Assembly: GCF_001653235.2 (NCBI RefSeq)
Contig: NC_035790.1
Coordinates: 6,758,001 to 6,822,000 of the forward strand
Reading direction: 5' to 3'
Length of the DNA stretch: 64,000 bases
DNA from: Pochonia chlamydosporia 170
Taxonomy: Eukaryota > Ascomycota > Sordariomycetes > Hypocreales > Clavicipitaceae
Positions 34,813 through 45,927 of the stretch are shown in pieces. Under the pieces are notes generated by a model, which worked only from the letters and a program-made list of their open reading frames with translations, ran no database searches and had not been told where the DNA came from. The position numbers were made by a program, and so were the translations under genes. Numbering within the stretch: the first letter of the stretch is position 1; each line of letters opens with the position of its first letter.

Positions 34813-36960
34813 CTCCTTCAGCTTGAACTCGAACTTGACGCCAACTAGACATGAAGGGAACAACTAGACATCAAAACATGCGGCACCGTCCATCCAACCC
34901 TCCTCCATCACACAATCACATCATTTGATGCCTCGTGCGTGGCAGACCGCCTCTTGGCCTCGTCACCAGTCGCTTTGTGCGGGTAAAATGTAACCGTGCT
35001 TTTTGGGGGTCAAGATCAAATCGATCAATTGATCTCCTTTGGCGCCAGGCCAAAGTGTAGACTGGTCCAGGCTAGTTTGCCGTGGCGCAAGTGGCTCAAG
35101 TCAGCTCGTTGCCCAATATTTTGGTTCATTATAGTCGAGTTACTTTCCGTGCTGGTTTACATTGAGTGTATCGGCAAGTTCCTTGCTTTCTTTGCAGTCG
35201 TCAGTATGTATGGCGTGAACTCTACGCAAGGGGAGACAGATGGCTGCCAAAGAAACGTTGTGACCAAGACTTGAACACCCAAACAATGAATAAAGGGGTG
35301 GCTGGTTCATGTCAGAGATTGCACATCGACAAAAATGCCAATGCCAACACGATCGACCGTGACCCCTAGACGATCACATCAGTTCCAGGGACTTGCCCTT
35401 CCCATTTCCATTCCCAGCATTACCCTGCTTACTTCGTACCCGCATACAGGGCATTGGGGTCCGTAATCTCGCCGAGCCGGCTCTCGCAGCGAAAAGTATG
35501 AAGCAGCCTGGCAGTTGACCTTTGACTCTTGCACTACAACTTGAGTATTGCAGGGGCAGGGACGCCATGGCTCTTTGTGCTCTGGCTCTCGGTCCATTTC
35601 AATCATGTTGCCACCGACCGACCTGAAGATTCTTGGCTTACGGTGAGAATCCTTATCAAGCGCGCCTCATACGATACTCTGTAGTAATATGACTCTGCTG
35701 ACTGTTTCAGGGCACATAGCTGCTCGGCAATGGAGACACGGAGCGGCTCGTATAACCTTGCTTGGCCATTTGCTGACGCCCATCATTGCATCGTGCTGAC
35801 AGTACGGAGTAACGTCGCAGTAATCACGAGACGCTGGGATTCGGCACCAACGCCTTAATCTCGCTTCCCTGTGCTTAAAAACTGTCCGGCACAGCCGGTC
35901 CGGTTGAGACAGGGCAAGGTGGCTGTCTTGAGATAAAGTCAAATCCGTGCAATGTTCCTGAGCCTCCACTTGTTGTTTGAGACCCCAGATTCAAAGTCCG
36001 GTCCATCACACAAATGTGAGATGGGCAAACAGCGAGCATTTAGACGACAATATATTTGCGTTTCAGAAGCAAAGGAGGTTGAGCGCAACTATGCATCAAC
36101 TTGGCTGGCTGGGACTGCCTTGATGTTGTAGTGTTGAGCAATTAACCCAACCCGTCCGTAGAATTGGGGATGGTCAAGAGTATTGAGAAATACATCAAAG
36201 GTATCTCATATCGCAGCTTGTGCTAATACATATTGAGATGTGTTAGCGTATACTTGGATGTGGGCAAATCCGTTTTACCACAGATTGTAATCAATCACAC
36301 TCTTCCAAGTCCACCGTGCGGTGTCAAATTGGCGAACACATTTATATGTAAACAAATGCGTAATAGTTTGAAGTGGCAGGATATAAAGACATGTTCACAG
36401 TAGCTCAAACAACTCTCAACCCGTATGAAACGACGTTGGCAGTAAATAGTTGTTGCAACTCAAATGAATACCTTCACCTGGTATTAACTCACAAGACAAC
36501 GTTCACCTTCCAGCAGCAACGCGCGATACATCAAGTAAAAGTCCTGTACACAAACTGAACAGCACAGCACGAAAAATGACTGAGTTTCGCACACAGCACA
36601 ACTCCCGTTTGTGTCGTTTGTACCACCCCCTTCACTCTATTGTAGGTGAACAACTTCAACAATCGTCACAACCAAGGTGTTCACATCCACCACATTTCAC
36701 TTTAACATACAACTCTTTCAACAATACGTACGCGGCGCTCTTTGCCAACATCACCACCACAGCACCCGCGCTGCAAGTCAACACAATGAGACCAACGCTT
36801 CAACATGCATATATACCGAGAACTGTTCCCGCACGGCACTACACACAGCCTCGTTTTTCGCCGTGTCACTGTCAAGGAATATACAAAGACAGGGTGTATA
36901 GTTCCGGTAAACTATCAAGATTGTATTCTCCATAGGAGAACCTCTCAGCAGCATCCCAAA

Positions 36961-38400
36961 ATGATTTTCTCAATAATAGGCACATTCATTGCCAACTTGA
37001 TCAAGATCACTGCCGTGGTTACTCTCATATGCTGCTGGGACAGTGTATTACCAAATCGCACTCAAATCACGAGAGAAGAGGCGTCGTTGCCTGGTAAAGC
37101 CGTTTCTTATATCTTCCGTGCGACAAGGGAGTATGCGGTGCGACTTGTGAGTCAAACTTGTCCAATATCTTCTCTCTCACCAAATGCTAACGAATGCTTA
37201 AGATGAAGTTTCTGTGTAATTTATTCCCGTCTATTAGGCAACCGATATCTGCAACCACAAATACAGCATCGAGGTATGTACCATGCCCTTGCACAAAACC
37301 CTCAAGTAACTGACAACCGAAACCACAGTCCTCAAACGCCCCAAGGAGGCTCATATCAAAACAACCATGCTGCACCAATCGTACATCGACAATCTCGTGG
37401 AAAAGAAAAATGTCTACTAGACGCTCAGCACTGCCGTGCTATAGCCGCTCAGTGCAAGTTTTATGAAGACACACACGCAGCATCCACGGAAGAAATGACC
37501 CTCAAATACTGCGCCCAACACAACGACTGCCTCCTCGAGCAAAATAAACTCAAAACATCCATCCTGGATCAAAGAAAACATCAAAACAGGCTTTTGAATA
37601 GAATAACTAGTCTTGAAAGAGAGAAGCAGCAGAAACAAGCCCAAATAACAGAGCTTGCCGATTTCATAAGCGGATGTTCCTGGCGACGTGACGACTTTAC
37701 AAGGCAGCTGGAACACCGAGCCAGAATAACACACACAGCATACAGACTTGTCGATGAAAAACTAGCCGAGATCCAAGCACAATATCACACGATACAAAAC
37801 GCCTACCGGGGTGGCCAGTTGGAGTTTGACGAGCGAGAGCAGGCCCATATCGTCGCGCTCGACCATAATGAACGCGACAACCGCCTGGGAAGAAGGATAC
37901 AGGCGGGGTTTTGGCGTACGTTTAAGAACGGTTTGACGAGATTAGTTGACGCGGTAGACAGTGACTGCAAAAACCTACCGCTTACGCCGGCTGTATTGCA
38001 AGAGATAGAGCTTGCGAAGAAGAGGCTACAACCCGAGCTGGCGGCGGTTCGTGGACATTCAGAGTCTGGGAACGAGGCCATGTCCCAGCTTGAACGGGAG
38101 AAGCAGGCATGGGACACCGCTGAAAAGAAAATGTTGGATGGGATGAAAATGGAGGAGGACCACTCCGAGAACATATTAACCCATGTAGGGTCATCGAAAG
38201 ACGGCATGGCCGCAAGGAACAGACACCGTACCAGGTTCGACGAATTTGATACTGTCAGGACTGGGGGAGCTGAAGTAAAGCCAGTTGATGTAAAAGAAGC
38301 TCGCCCACCCGGACGAGGACAGCCAAAAAAGACATTGGAACGGTTTTCAAAGCCCAGGGAACAGCGCGAACGTGAAAACTCGCTTCAGACAGAAGCGTGA
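36961..38400 (+). CDS. Orphan coiled-coil protein with N-terminal hydrophobic segment
   Basis: Three exons, join(36961..37146,37203..37273,37329..38400), give 442 aa. Both introns have good donors (GTGAGT, GTATGT) and frame is kept. Residues 1-30 (MIFSIIGTFIANLIK, then AVVTLICCW) are hydrophobic and may be a signal anchor. Residues 85-115 are polar and low complexity. From about 120 to 360 the protein is predicted coiled coil, rich in E, Q, K, R and L, with HNDCLLEQNKLKTS and LEREKQQKQAQITEL as clear heptad stretches. The C-terminus is basic (RPPGRGQPKK, then KPREQRERE). No domain is recognised. It lies alone between gene-poor stretches. Lineage-specific status is inferred. Confidence 0.65.
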
Positions 38401-39372
38401 TCTCGTTTTTGGGATCGGCAACAACAAGGACATACCAAAGCTCAAAATCGCATCCCATGACACTGTGCGAGACTGATAGGAGAGCAAAGTTAACCAGACG
38501 TGTGCACAGCTTGTCGACATGACGAATAGGCGATATCTCGGGTCTGAGAGACCAGTTTAAACCTTTTGCGGTTGCGAGGATACTAGAGGGCCCGAAACGA
38601 TGCCTTCGTTAGACACCTTCCAATATGAAACCACTTACGCGAGGGCTGAGGGAATTTATGCGTAATACAACAGCCTGCTAGGGTGTCAACTACCTGCAAC
38701 ACAAATATGGCTCCGATGCAGCTAGCCATGGCTCGCCTTGCGGCGCGATAGGGCCATTACACATTCGCAGCAGAGCTATTCATGTCCAGGAAGGTACAGG
38801 CAGTTTTTGGAAAAACAAGGCATGAAACAAGACGCCTTGTAATACGAGGCGCGAATTGACGGCGGCCAAGTTTGGTTCGGGGTCAAAGAGGCTGTATCAA
38901 AGACAAAGGCCAGGCAGTTACATGCAAACAGAACATTGGGCTTACTAGGAGTTCAGTTATACACATCACAAAATAAACCATCGAGATTCAGAAGTTCTCT
39001 AACCTTAAAACTCGTTTTATCGCGGTATGTAAATTAAAAACGGATATTTGCTATCTGAGGCGTCATTATTTGTAGGGGTTGTCACTCTGGTTCAAAAGCC
39101 ATAGCCGATGTTCAAACTCACAACCGTAATTCAATGAACAAACTTTACAGCTTGTAACGCAAGGGCCTGCCTTGAAAGAGAATTGAAAAAAGTCTCATAG
39201 CCCATTCGCACAATGTAATTTCTTCCGGCCCTCTGCATCACCACTGCTGGAGTCTCCCCCACCGGAAAACAGTAGCTCTCCTCGCAGATAAAAACTGTCA
39301 TGATAATGGCCGTTCGTCCAGACGTGGCGGCAGTAATAGACGTCCACATGGCGATAATAATCGTCTGCCACC
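38401..39372. other. Spacer, no gene seen
   Basis: Between the coiled-coil gene and the convergent Hce2 gene. Only short frames without resemblance are present. Confidence 0.5.
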
Positions 39373-39861
39373 CTATGACTTCGAAATTCGCCAAATGACA
39401 TCTCCTTTGCTGCCGACCGCTGCGGTACATTTGACAGTTCCTGTTACCCTCAAGTCGGTACCCTCAGAATATTGCCGAAGACTAACATCCAAAAGAGTCT
39501 TAATATCCCTATCACCAATTGTAAAAGGTCCTTGTGAAGGATTTGCAGGTTTCACTCCAATTGTGCAGTCTGTTGTCTGCAAGATTGGTGTAAATCCATT
39601 TGCATCCACGTTGGCCACCCGAAAGGTTCCATTCTCCGAGGTCCATGAACTGTAGAGGCTCGCACATTCTCGCCAATCCGCGGGATCAATGGTTGGAGAT
39701 TCGGCAAAAGTTGATGGATCACAAGTAGATTGGGTGTTGCCGGCAGGATGCCATGATATACCCGTAGAATTGGTCGTGACAGGATACACTGGCACTCCCA
39801 AGCCTGTGTCCGCGAGGGAAAGGGCCACAGCTGCTAAAAGGTTGAGAGACATGAAAAACAT
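39373..39861 (-). CDS. Secreted Hce2/Ecp2-domain protein (effector-like)
   Basis: Single exon; from the ATG at 39861 it gives 162 aa. A second ATG at 39852 is nearly equivalent. The frame stays open upstream to 40059, but that part lacks secretory character. Residues 1-22 are a signal peptide (FFMSLNLLAAVALSLA). The mature part matches the Hce2 domain, named for homologues of Cladosporium fulvum Ecp2: four Cys in the contexts STCDPSTF, WRECASLYSSW, TTDCTIGV and TVKCTAAV, a central IGDRDIKTLLD block and the closing VIWRIS. The four Cys should form two disulfides. Ecp2-type proteins are secreted fungal effectors that can provoke host cell death, or act in fungal-fungal contacts. Function here is inferred from family only. 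Confidence 0.82.
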   Translation of the reverse strand: MFFMSLNLLAAVALSLADTGLGVPVYPVTTNSTGISWHPAGNTQSTCDPSTFAESPTIDPADWRECASLYSSWTSENGTFRVANVDANGFTPILQTTDCTIGVKPANPSQGPFTIGDRDIKTLLDVSLRQYSEGTDLRVTGTVKCTAAVGSKGDVIWRISKS

Positions 39862-42809
39862 GCTGTCAATTCCGGAATTTCGAAAAAGTCGAATCGGATC
39901 GAGTTCAATGAAATGAAACGCCTGCCGGCTTTGAAAGTGCGAGAATCGGCAGATGGAAATGAGATTGGTAGTACTAGTCTGGGCTGATGTTGGACTTGGG
40001 ACGAAGACCCAGCTCATGTGTCCCGTGGTGGAGGGCAAGGCTAGCGAGAAGCAAACCAACTAGGTCCTGAATCGTACAACTTGAAAACGTCAATCTGATG
40101 TGAACAAGAGGAGTCAAAAGAGGGCTTCGGGGAGGAATTCGCCGGTATTTGTGTATGGTTGATCGTGCGACATGCACGAAAATGGCATACGAGGCACAAA
40201 TGTCAGGAACGAGACTGGGGGCCGAGATGGATCGTAGATTCAATGATGATTGCCGCACCAGCCACCTTCACCAATGTGTTCTGGTGACCAAATCAATAGG
40301 AGTTGGAGCTGAGAGTAGGGAGCTCGAGCCAAAGTTGACGAGGACGGACCACCATCAAGTCATGGATCACGACTTAATTGGGACTTGCCCTCTTTCTCCT
40401 ACTGTATCAAAAGCTTTTTAAAAGGCAATTAGGGAGTGATCCCAAATCAGGAAGGAGCGCCCAACAAACACACCTTGTGTAGCGACTCAAGGAGTCCTGA
40501 TCAGCGCATTCACGAGTGCGAGCAACAAACTTCAAACCTTGTCGTCGAAGTCTGGTTGGCTGTTGGTACCGATGATCTTGTTAGATCGCCACAGGGTTTC
40601 AAATTCTGATTCTTCAGTGGGAGGTGGCAGTTCGGTCCCAAGGATGGAAGAGGTATGTATGTTCGCTCAAGGCACAGCCGAGCAGTCAAATATTAATCAA
40701 TGGACACAGGCAACTACAATCACTTCCCACAAAATATGGCGAGCATTTTGAATCCGCAGACAAGGTGCCATTTATGAGCCATCTGGCATGAATGACACCC
40801 TACTTAAGTGCGATAGGTGGCATTTCCCCGCCGCCAAATGCATTGTACGGGATCTTATGTCGCCATATATCATACTATAGTTACTCCGCGATATGGAGTG
40901 AGCTAATGCCCCCAACTGTGACCACCGTTAGCGACACTGGTTCTATCAGGCCGAAGGGAGTGTGCCGATGCATGATTCGCTCAAACTGACGATATCACAT
41001 TCCATCTCTCGGCTCGTCTCTGCGGCACATGACTTGCAAGGTTGGGAAGGGATTATGCACAAGGCATTGCAGGGCGGACCACGTTAATATATGCAAAACC
41101 GATCCATGAGAATCCGGAAGGATCACTTGGTATGGCGAGGAAAGCAGCAAGCCCGATGACACGCCCATTGTTTGGCATTGGCATGGGCTGGAAATTTGCC
41201 AAGGGGATAACACAACCTCAATGCCCATCATCATTTAATGCAATTTGCTGGCACCGGATAAATTACGTCCAAACACGCTCTTGCCCTGTTCGCAGAGGAC
41301 TACTCTATCTTGGAGAATTGGCACCACATGGTTTGGGCATAGGCTTTGTTTTGGAGGTTTTTGTGGCTGTTGTTCTTCGGTGTGAGACAAGGGCGACGCC
41401 GTGCAGAAGCATGCTGGATTACGAGGTCGCATTCAGACTTGCGGCTGCTTCCATCCATCGTGGACGAATCGCCTCTTGGTTTCACAATGTCGGCCGACGA
41501 TGGTTACACTCGGTTGTCACTGACGCAGCTCCGAGAAATCGATTTGACAAGCTTCAGCCAAAAAGGAAACGTATCAAATGTTGGGCTTGGCACTAATCTT
41601 GAGGGGGCCGATTGCACAGTTTGGCTGGACTGCTTGTGTCCCGGAATTAAATTATTTCATCATAGCCCGCTCAGCCAAATTGGTTCACTCAGTGAGCCTT
41701 TCCGGGGACTGGGCCGGCGGCTGGAAACTTTCGCCGGTAATGCCTGGATTGATGCAAGGGAAGAGAACTAACTCCATGGGAAGATCTTCATTGAATGCTG
41801 CATGGCTCGTCTGTGCTACCCGATTTAGAGGCGCGCTGAGTGGTATGACGACATGGCGGGGATTGCGAGACCCTCGACACACTTCATGACAGCATCCATG
41901 GCTAGGCAGCTGCTTTTTCCAAGAGCGAAGAGCCGAGAGTGTGCCCGACAATTTGGCTATGACAGCGTCAAGAGCTACAAATGAACCAAAGCTCGTGTGT
42001 CAGGTCCAAGACTACAACATGTAGAACGGGTGATTCAGTCTCATCTTGAGGAGCCCTGGGATTACGAGGGCTGTGTTGACGCTGCACTGCCAATGTGTTG
42101 TTTCTTTGGGCGAACATGACATTTGTCTTGACCCAAAAATAAAAAAGAGACATATCTCTGATTCGAAAGGAGGAGCCACCGATATCCGGGAGGACTTCAA
42201 TTGCAGATGAAAACAAGGCAGAACAGGCATGTCGGACTTTGGCTGTGTGTGGCCAACACGGGGATGCCCTCCTTGGCCACCAACAGACCCAATGTCTCCC
42301 CCATCCGGAGTGGCATGATCCGAGTTTGTTGGACGGACCCATCGGATTGGGGATCTTATAGCGACGGCGAGGGCTCCGTGATCCGTAGAGGCTGGCTTTC
42401 TCCGGTTTTCTGGTCAAACTTGTGGAGAGCATCCAATTACTAGTTCTCGGACCCCCCCATGTCCGATGAGGGATGAGGGATGCGGAGGACTAACAGCTTA
42501 CGTATCGACCCGACGGTAGTTCACGTTCACGGATAATGGGCTGACATGATACTTCGTCATGAAATGTTGCTGGAAGGCGATCCGGAGCGGGCACTTGGAC
42601 AAGACAATGAATATCCTGCTTCAAAGACTTGAGCCCATCCCAATCCGATACCGACAACTTCAGCCGCGATACCACATTCCCGCTTCGACGCAATCGGAGA
42701 GCTAGATGCGAGACGCACCTCAGCATCACATCACTTAGCGGCTCTAGAACAAGCTGCTTCACCATTCGTACACTCAACAAATGGTTTGTGTGACCAGACA
42801 ACCGTCATC
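39862..42809. other. Gene-poor 2.9 kb spacer
   Basis: Includes the Hce2 promoter and the NACHT_N promoter. Several overlapping frames of 80-185 codons at 41.0-42.5 kb occur on both strands, but none shows motifs or intron signals that join them. A degenerate TACTCCG variant lies near 40.88 kb. No transposon ends recognised. Confidence 0.45.
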
Positions 42810-43935
42810 ATGGAGAAGTCCAGCAACCACGCCAGCAACACCAGCACTATCAAGAAGCTAGTCGGGCGCCTTCGTGGAAGTAGTGCAAGCGCGCCGAACA
42901 CTCCGCCAAGGGAAGACGACGATGCAGGCCATTTATCACGACCGCCATCCTTCCGAATCCATACGCCTCGAATGTCCAGGTCCCCCGACTCGCAATGCAG
43001 TTCGTCGACGAAGAAACGACGAGGCAAAAATGGCCATAAAGTACGAGACGCTCAACAGGCTTTGGAGTTGTGGAACGGCGCATACGACGCCTTGCGAGAC
43101 GACCCTAGCTGCACCGGACTAGTTATTGCGTACGAGAACATCATATCACAGGAGCTGCCAGATCGCCTGAAAATGGGCGGCCTAAACTCGTCGTTCCGGG
43201 GCAAGACGGCCGACCAGAGGTTAGAATTACTGACAGCCATTACCTCGGCGGGGCTCGAGAAACGGAGAGGCTCCAAATCCAGTCAAGCCGACGATGTTGC
43301 CAAGATAATACTGGACGCTGCGAGGGAGCAGGTTGAATCGGTTCTTCCGGAATACCAGGCCGCATCAGTGGCATGGACGGGGTTTTGCACATTAACACCG
43401 GTGAGTACAGTCGCATATTTGGACTTGAGTAGAGGTGATGAGCATGTTCACTAAAGTGAAACTACTCTAGCTCCTACTAGACCCGATAGTAAATCGGGAC
43501 AATTTCAGAACCGGCCTGGTGCACGTCGTTGGTCGTATATCGTGGTACATGCATCTTGCACAGTTGCTCCTCACGAGCTCGTGGGAGTCGGACCAGAAGT
43601 TTCGAGAGCAGCAAAGCGCAGTCAGAGAGAAACTAGTCAAACTTTACCGAAAGGTACTGGAGCTTGAGATGAACTGCGTGTGCGCAACGGCGAGTGCCTG
43701 GAACACGGCGGCTAAAAACGTAGTTGGCTGGAATACGATGGATAAGTTGGTCACGACTCTTCTGGACCTTGACGAGCAAGTGGTGGGAATCGTCAAAAAC
43801 CATTGTGCAGGAAGAATGCAGGAGAACATTTTGGAACAGTACAGAGACTTAGACACGTCTTCGCCACGGCAAAGTGATAGTGGCGTAGATGCGGCAAACC
43901 GCCATCCACTGCAAGTCACGCAGGTAGCAGGCTAA
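42810..43935 (+). CDS. Stand-alone NACHT_N (NLR N-terminal) domain protein
   Basis: Two exons, join(42810..43400,43471..43935), give 351 aa. The 70-nt intron has GTGAGT and CTCTAG ends and joins in phase 0. Residues 1-80 are Ser/Pro/Arg-rich and disordered. Residues about 87-330 match the NWD NACHT-NTPase N-terminal domain of fungal NLRs: LWNGAYDALRDDP, then VIAYENIISQELPD, ASVAWTGFCTL, DPIVNRDNFRTGL, RISWYMHLAQLLL and KLVKLYRKVLELEM. In full NLRs a NACHT ATPase with GxxxxGKS follows directly. Here the protein ends 20 residues after the domain, and no Walker A is found in the next 900 bases. This is either a genuine single-domain effector-like protein or the remnant of a truncated NLR. The domain itself is unbroken. 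Confidence 0.8.
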
Positions 43936-44814
43936 TTTGGATGCATGTGGACTTGGGCGAAATCAAATCTGGTCATGGGTACAGGGACTTACAAGGTATG
44001 GTAATGGGAAGGAATGTTGTACATATATTGTACATGGCGTAGAAAAGTTGAGTCGTCCAGCTGTTTAGCTGCGGAACTGGGGATTTGCGGACACTTGTTT
44101 AATAGCTGACTACTATGCTGTATAGCATAATTGAAATTTTGACAATATAAGGAAGGGGTTGTCGATGTGCAGTGAACATTCGGGCACCTCACAGCCCAAG
44201 TTGAGTACATAGATGACCATGCCAATATCAGCCATGAAGTATTACCCAGGCACTCAAAAATGACACAGGTAGAAATTACTAGACGCTTAGAGTGAGATTA
44301 GGTACATACAAGAACCCCAAAGTGTAAATAGAATACCTAGCCGCTTCTTAACAACATAGATCCAGATCGGATGGCATCCGAACCCAGGGGCGAGGATGAC
44401 ACGAGCATACCAGACTTGATCAGTCATGTAATAAATACTTGAACTGAATTTACCGCGCGGGATCCCCACCGCCACCGCAGAAATCAACGAAAAATCCTAA
44501 TACGACCTTGGCAGTCTTGACTCTTGAAACTGTCATATTTCCATGCCGCGCGGGATTGGATGGCCAAGAAGGTACAATATAGCTTCAGACATTGATACCT
44601 GGTATTTAATTAAATAGATATAAAATTCTATTGGCGGCGGCTTTTCCCCAGCCCGACAGCCCGAACCAGTCGACTCCAGCGGCAACTTGCTTACAAGTCC
44701 TTTGGTCAGCAAGAACGGCGCTAAATCTGCACACCAAAAACGGCATATTCGAACCACTCTTAAAGACTAGTGTCGCCTGGCATTTTTCAGAATATATAAA
44801 TTTAAAGATGTGAA
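43936..44814. other. Spacer, no NACHT or other gene seen
   Basis: AT-rich. No P-loop or WD-repeat coding sequence in any frame, so the preceding NLR-like gene is not simply interrupted by a nearby stop. The stretch contains the promoter of the hemerythrin-like gene. Confidence 0.5.
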
Positions 44815-45595
44815 ATGAATTGTCGTTTCATAGCCAGGAGATTGGCCATTCAGACGAAACAAACAATAAGTTTACCATCTATAACATATCGGGTATTCCC
44901 GGTCTCATCAGCGATTCCAGCACACATCACGCCTACTGTACTGCATTTCCGACAATCTTCAACATTCAACATGACAGGCGATAAAGTTGCCGCAAAAGAT
45001 GCCACAACACCAGAGACCAAAGACTTGCCGCCCTTGACAGACCATGAATTTAAGATCTTCAACCGTCTAGCAGACCGGATGGAACAATTCGTACGTCCTC
45101 CACCCGCCCGCCCATTCATCACCCCAGCACATATTGCAGACACAAATATGCTAACATCACCAGCACAACTATTTCCGCCAAACTTGGAACCTCCTCTGGA
45201 CCGCAGCAACAACATCCCGCCGCCCCCAAAACCTCACCGTCAAGCAATTCCTCAACGAAGCCATCTCCTTCACGAGCCACCTCTCCGCGCACCACGGCAT
45301 CGAAGAAGCCCACGTGTTCCCGCTGCTAGCGACGCGCATGCCGGAATTTGACCCCAAGAGAGGCAAGTTGGTGAAGCAGCATGAGCAGATCCACAAGGGG
45401 CTGGAGGAGTTCGAGGCTTACGTGAAGAAGTGCCATGCGGGCAAGGAGGAGTTTGAGATGAGCGTGCTGAAGGAGAAGATGGAGGGGTGGGGAGGCGTGC
45501 TGTGGGAGCATTTGGATGAGGAGGTGAGGATGTTGGGGGCGGATAGGATGAGGCGTGTTTGGAGTAAGGATGAGATGATGAGGATGCCTATGTGA
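44815..45595 (+). CDS. Hemerythrin HHE-domain protein
   Basis: Two exons, join(44815..45090,45164..45595), give 235 aa. The intron has a GTACGT donor and ACCAG acceptor. The four-helix metal-binding bundle shows DHEFKIFNRLADRME, FHNYFRQTW, HLSAHHGIEEAHVFPLL, KQHEQIHKGLEEFEAY and LWEHLDEEVRML, supplying the His and Glu ligands of a di-iron site. The ending DEMMRMPM matches relatives. The first 35 residues are basic and hydroxylated (RFIARRLAIQTKQ), a possible mitochondrial presequence. An internal ATG at 44971 would give a shorter cytosolic form. The family is linked to oxygen, NO or iron handling. Its exact role in fungi is unclear. Confidence 0.87.
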
Positions 45596-45927
45596 TTTGA
45601 TGCTGAGTGTAGATGTTGAAGATGAGGAGATAGTGATGGGTATGAGGGGAATGGATTGAATTGAGAGATACAAGCGCTGTTTGAATATTTGAATTTAGAT
45701 ATAAAAATATACTAGAATGGGTATTATACCCTTGACGGGAAGATGTACACACGCTGACCTGCCCAACGCAGGAGACTGAAGCCATACCTCAAAGCACCCG
45801 AGTCTAAGAGGCCTAGACCCTCACAAAGGAAAGTTGGAGTAGACTATATCGTCCCGAGCACTTCCTACCTGTCCCATCTCTTTTAGCTCAAGACCACATC
45901 CCCAGCCACTTCACCCTATTCAACTCC
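45596..45927. other. Convergent 3' spacer, no gene seen
   Basis: Holds the 3' ends of the hemerythrin-like and PEX11-family genes. Nothing else seen. Confidence 0.55.

Larger units (their letters stand above)
29448..36960. other. Gene-free, repeat-flecked 7.5 kb region
   Basis: No gene could be supported on either strand: frames stay under about 155 codons, overlap each other and lack family motifs. The base composition looks balanced, with no obvious long AT-rich RIP tract. It holds a CAGACACC-type tandem repeat (about 31104-31152), homopolymers (A12 at 31439-31450, T16 at 34558-34573), a TTCCGTAA direct repeat (33723-33745), CAGAC and CCCAG repeats near 34.3 and 34.8 kb, and five copies of the 9-mer TACTCCGTA. 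It could be a regulatory desert, an ncRNA locus or an old insertion. Confidence 0.5.

Noticed and set aside
41042..42432. Overlapping frames of 80-185 codons on both strands
   Set aside because: No domain, no consistent composition and no intron signals joining them; treated as chance frames in a spacer.
44385..44410. Minus-strand GGGTTCGGATGCC resembling a T-loop
   Set aside because: The flanking bases do not form a T-stem and no other tRNA arms are visible.
43936..44814. Search for a NACHT domain downstream of the NACHT_N gene
   Set aside because: No GxxxxGKS/T or WD-repeat coding sequence in any frame, so a simple premature stop in a full NLR is not supported here.
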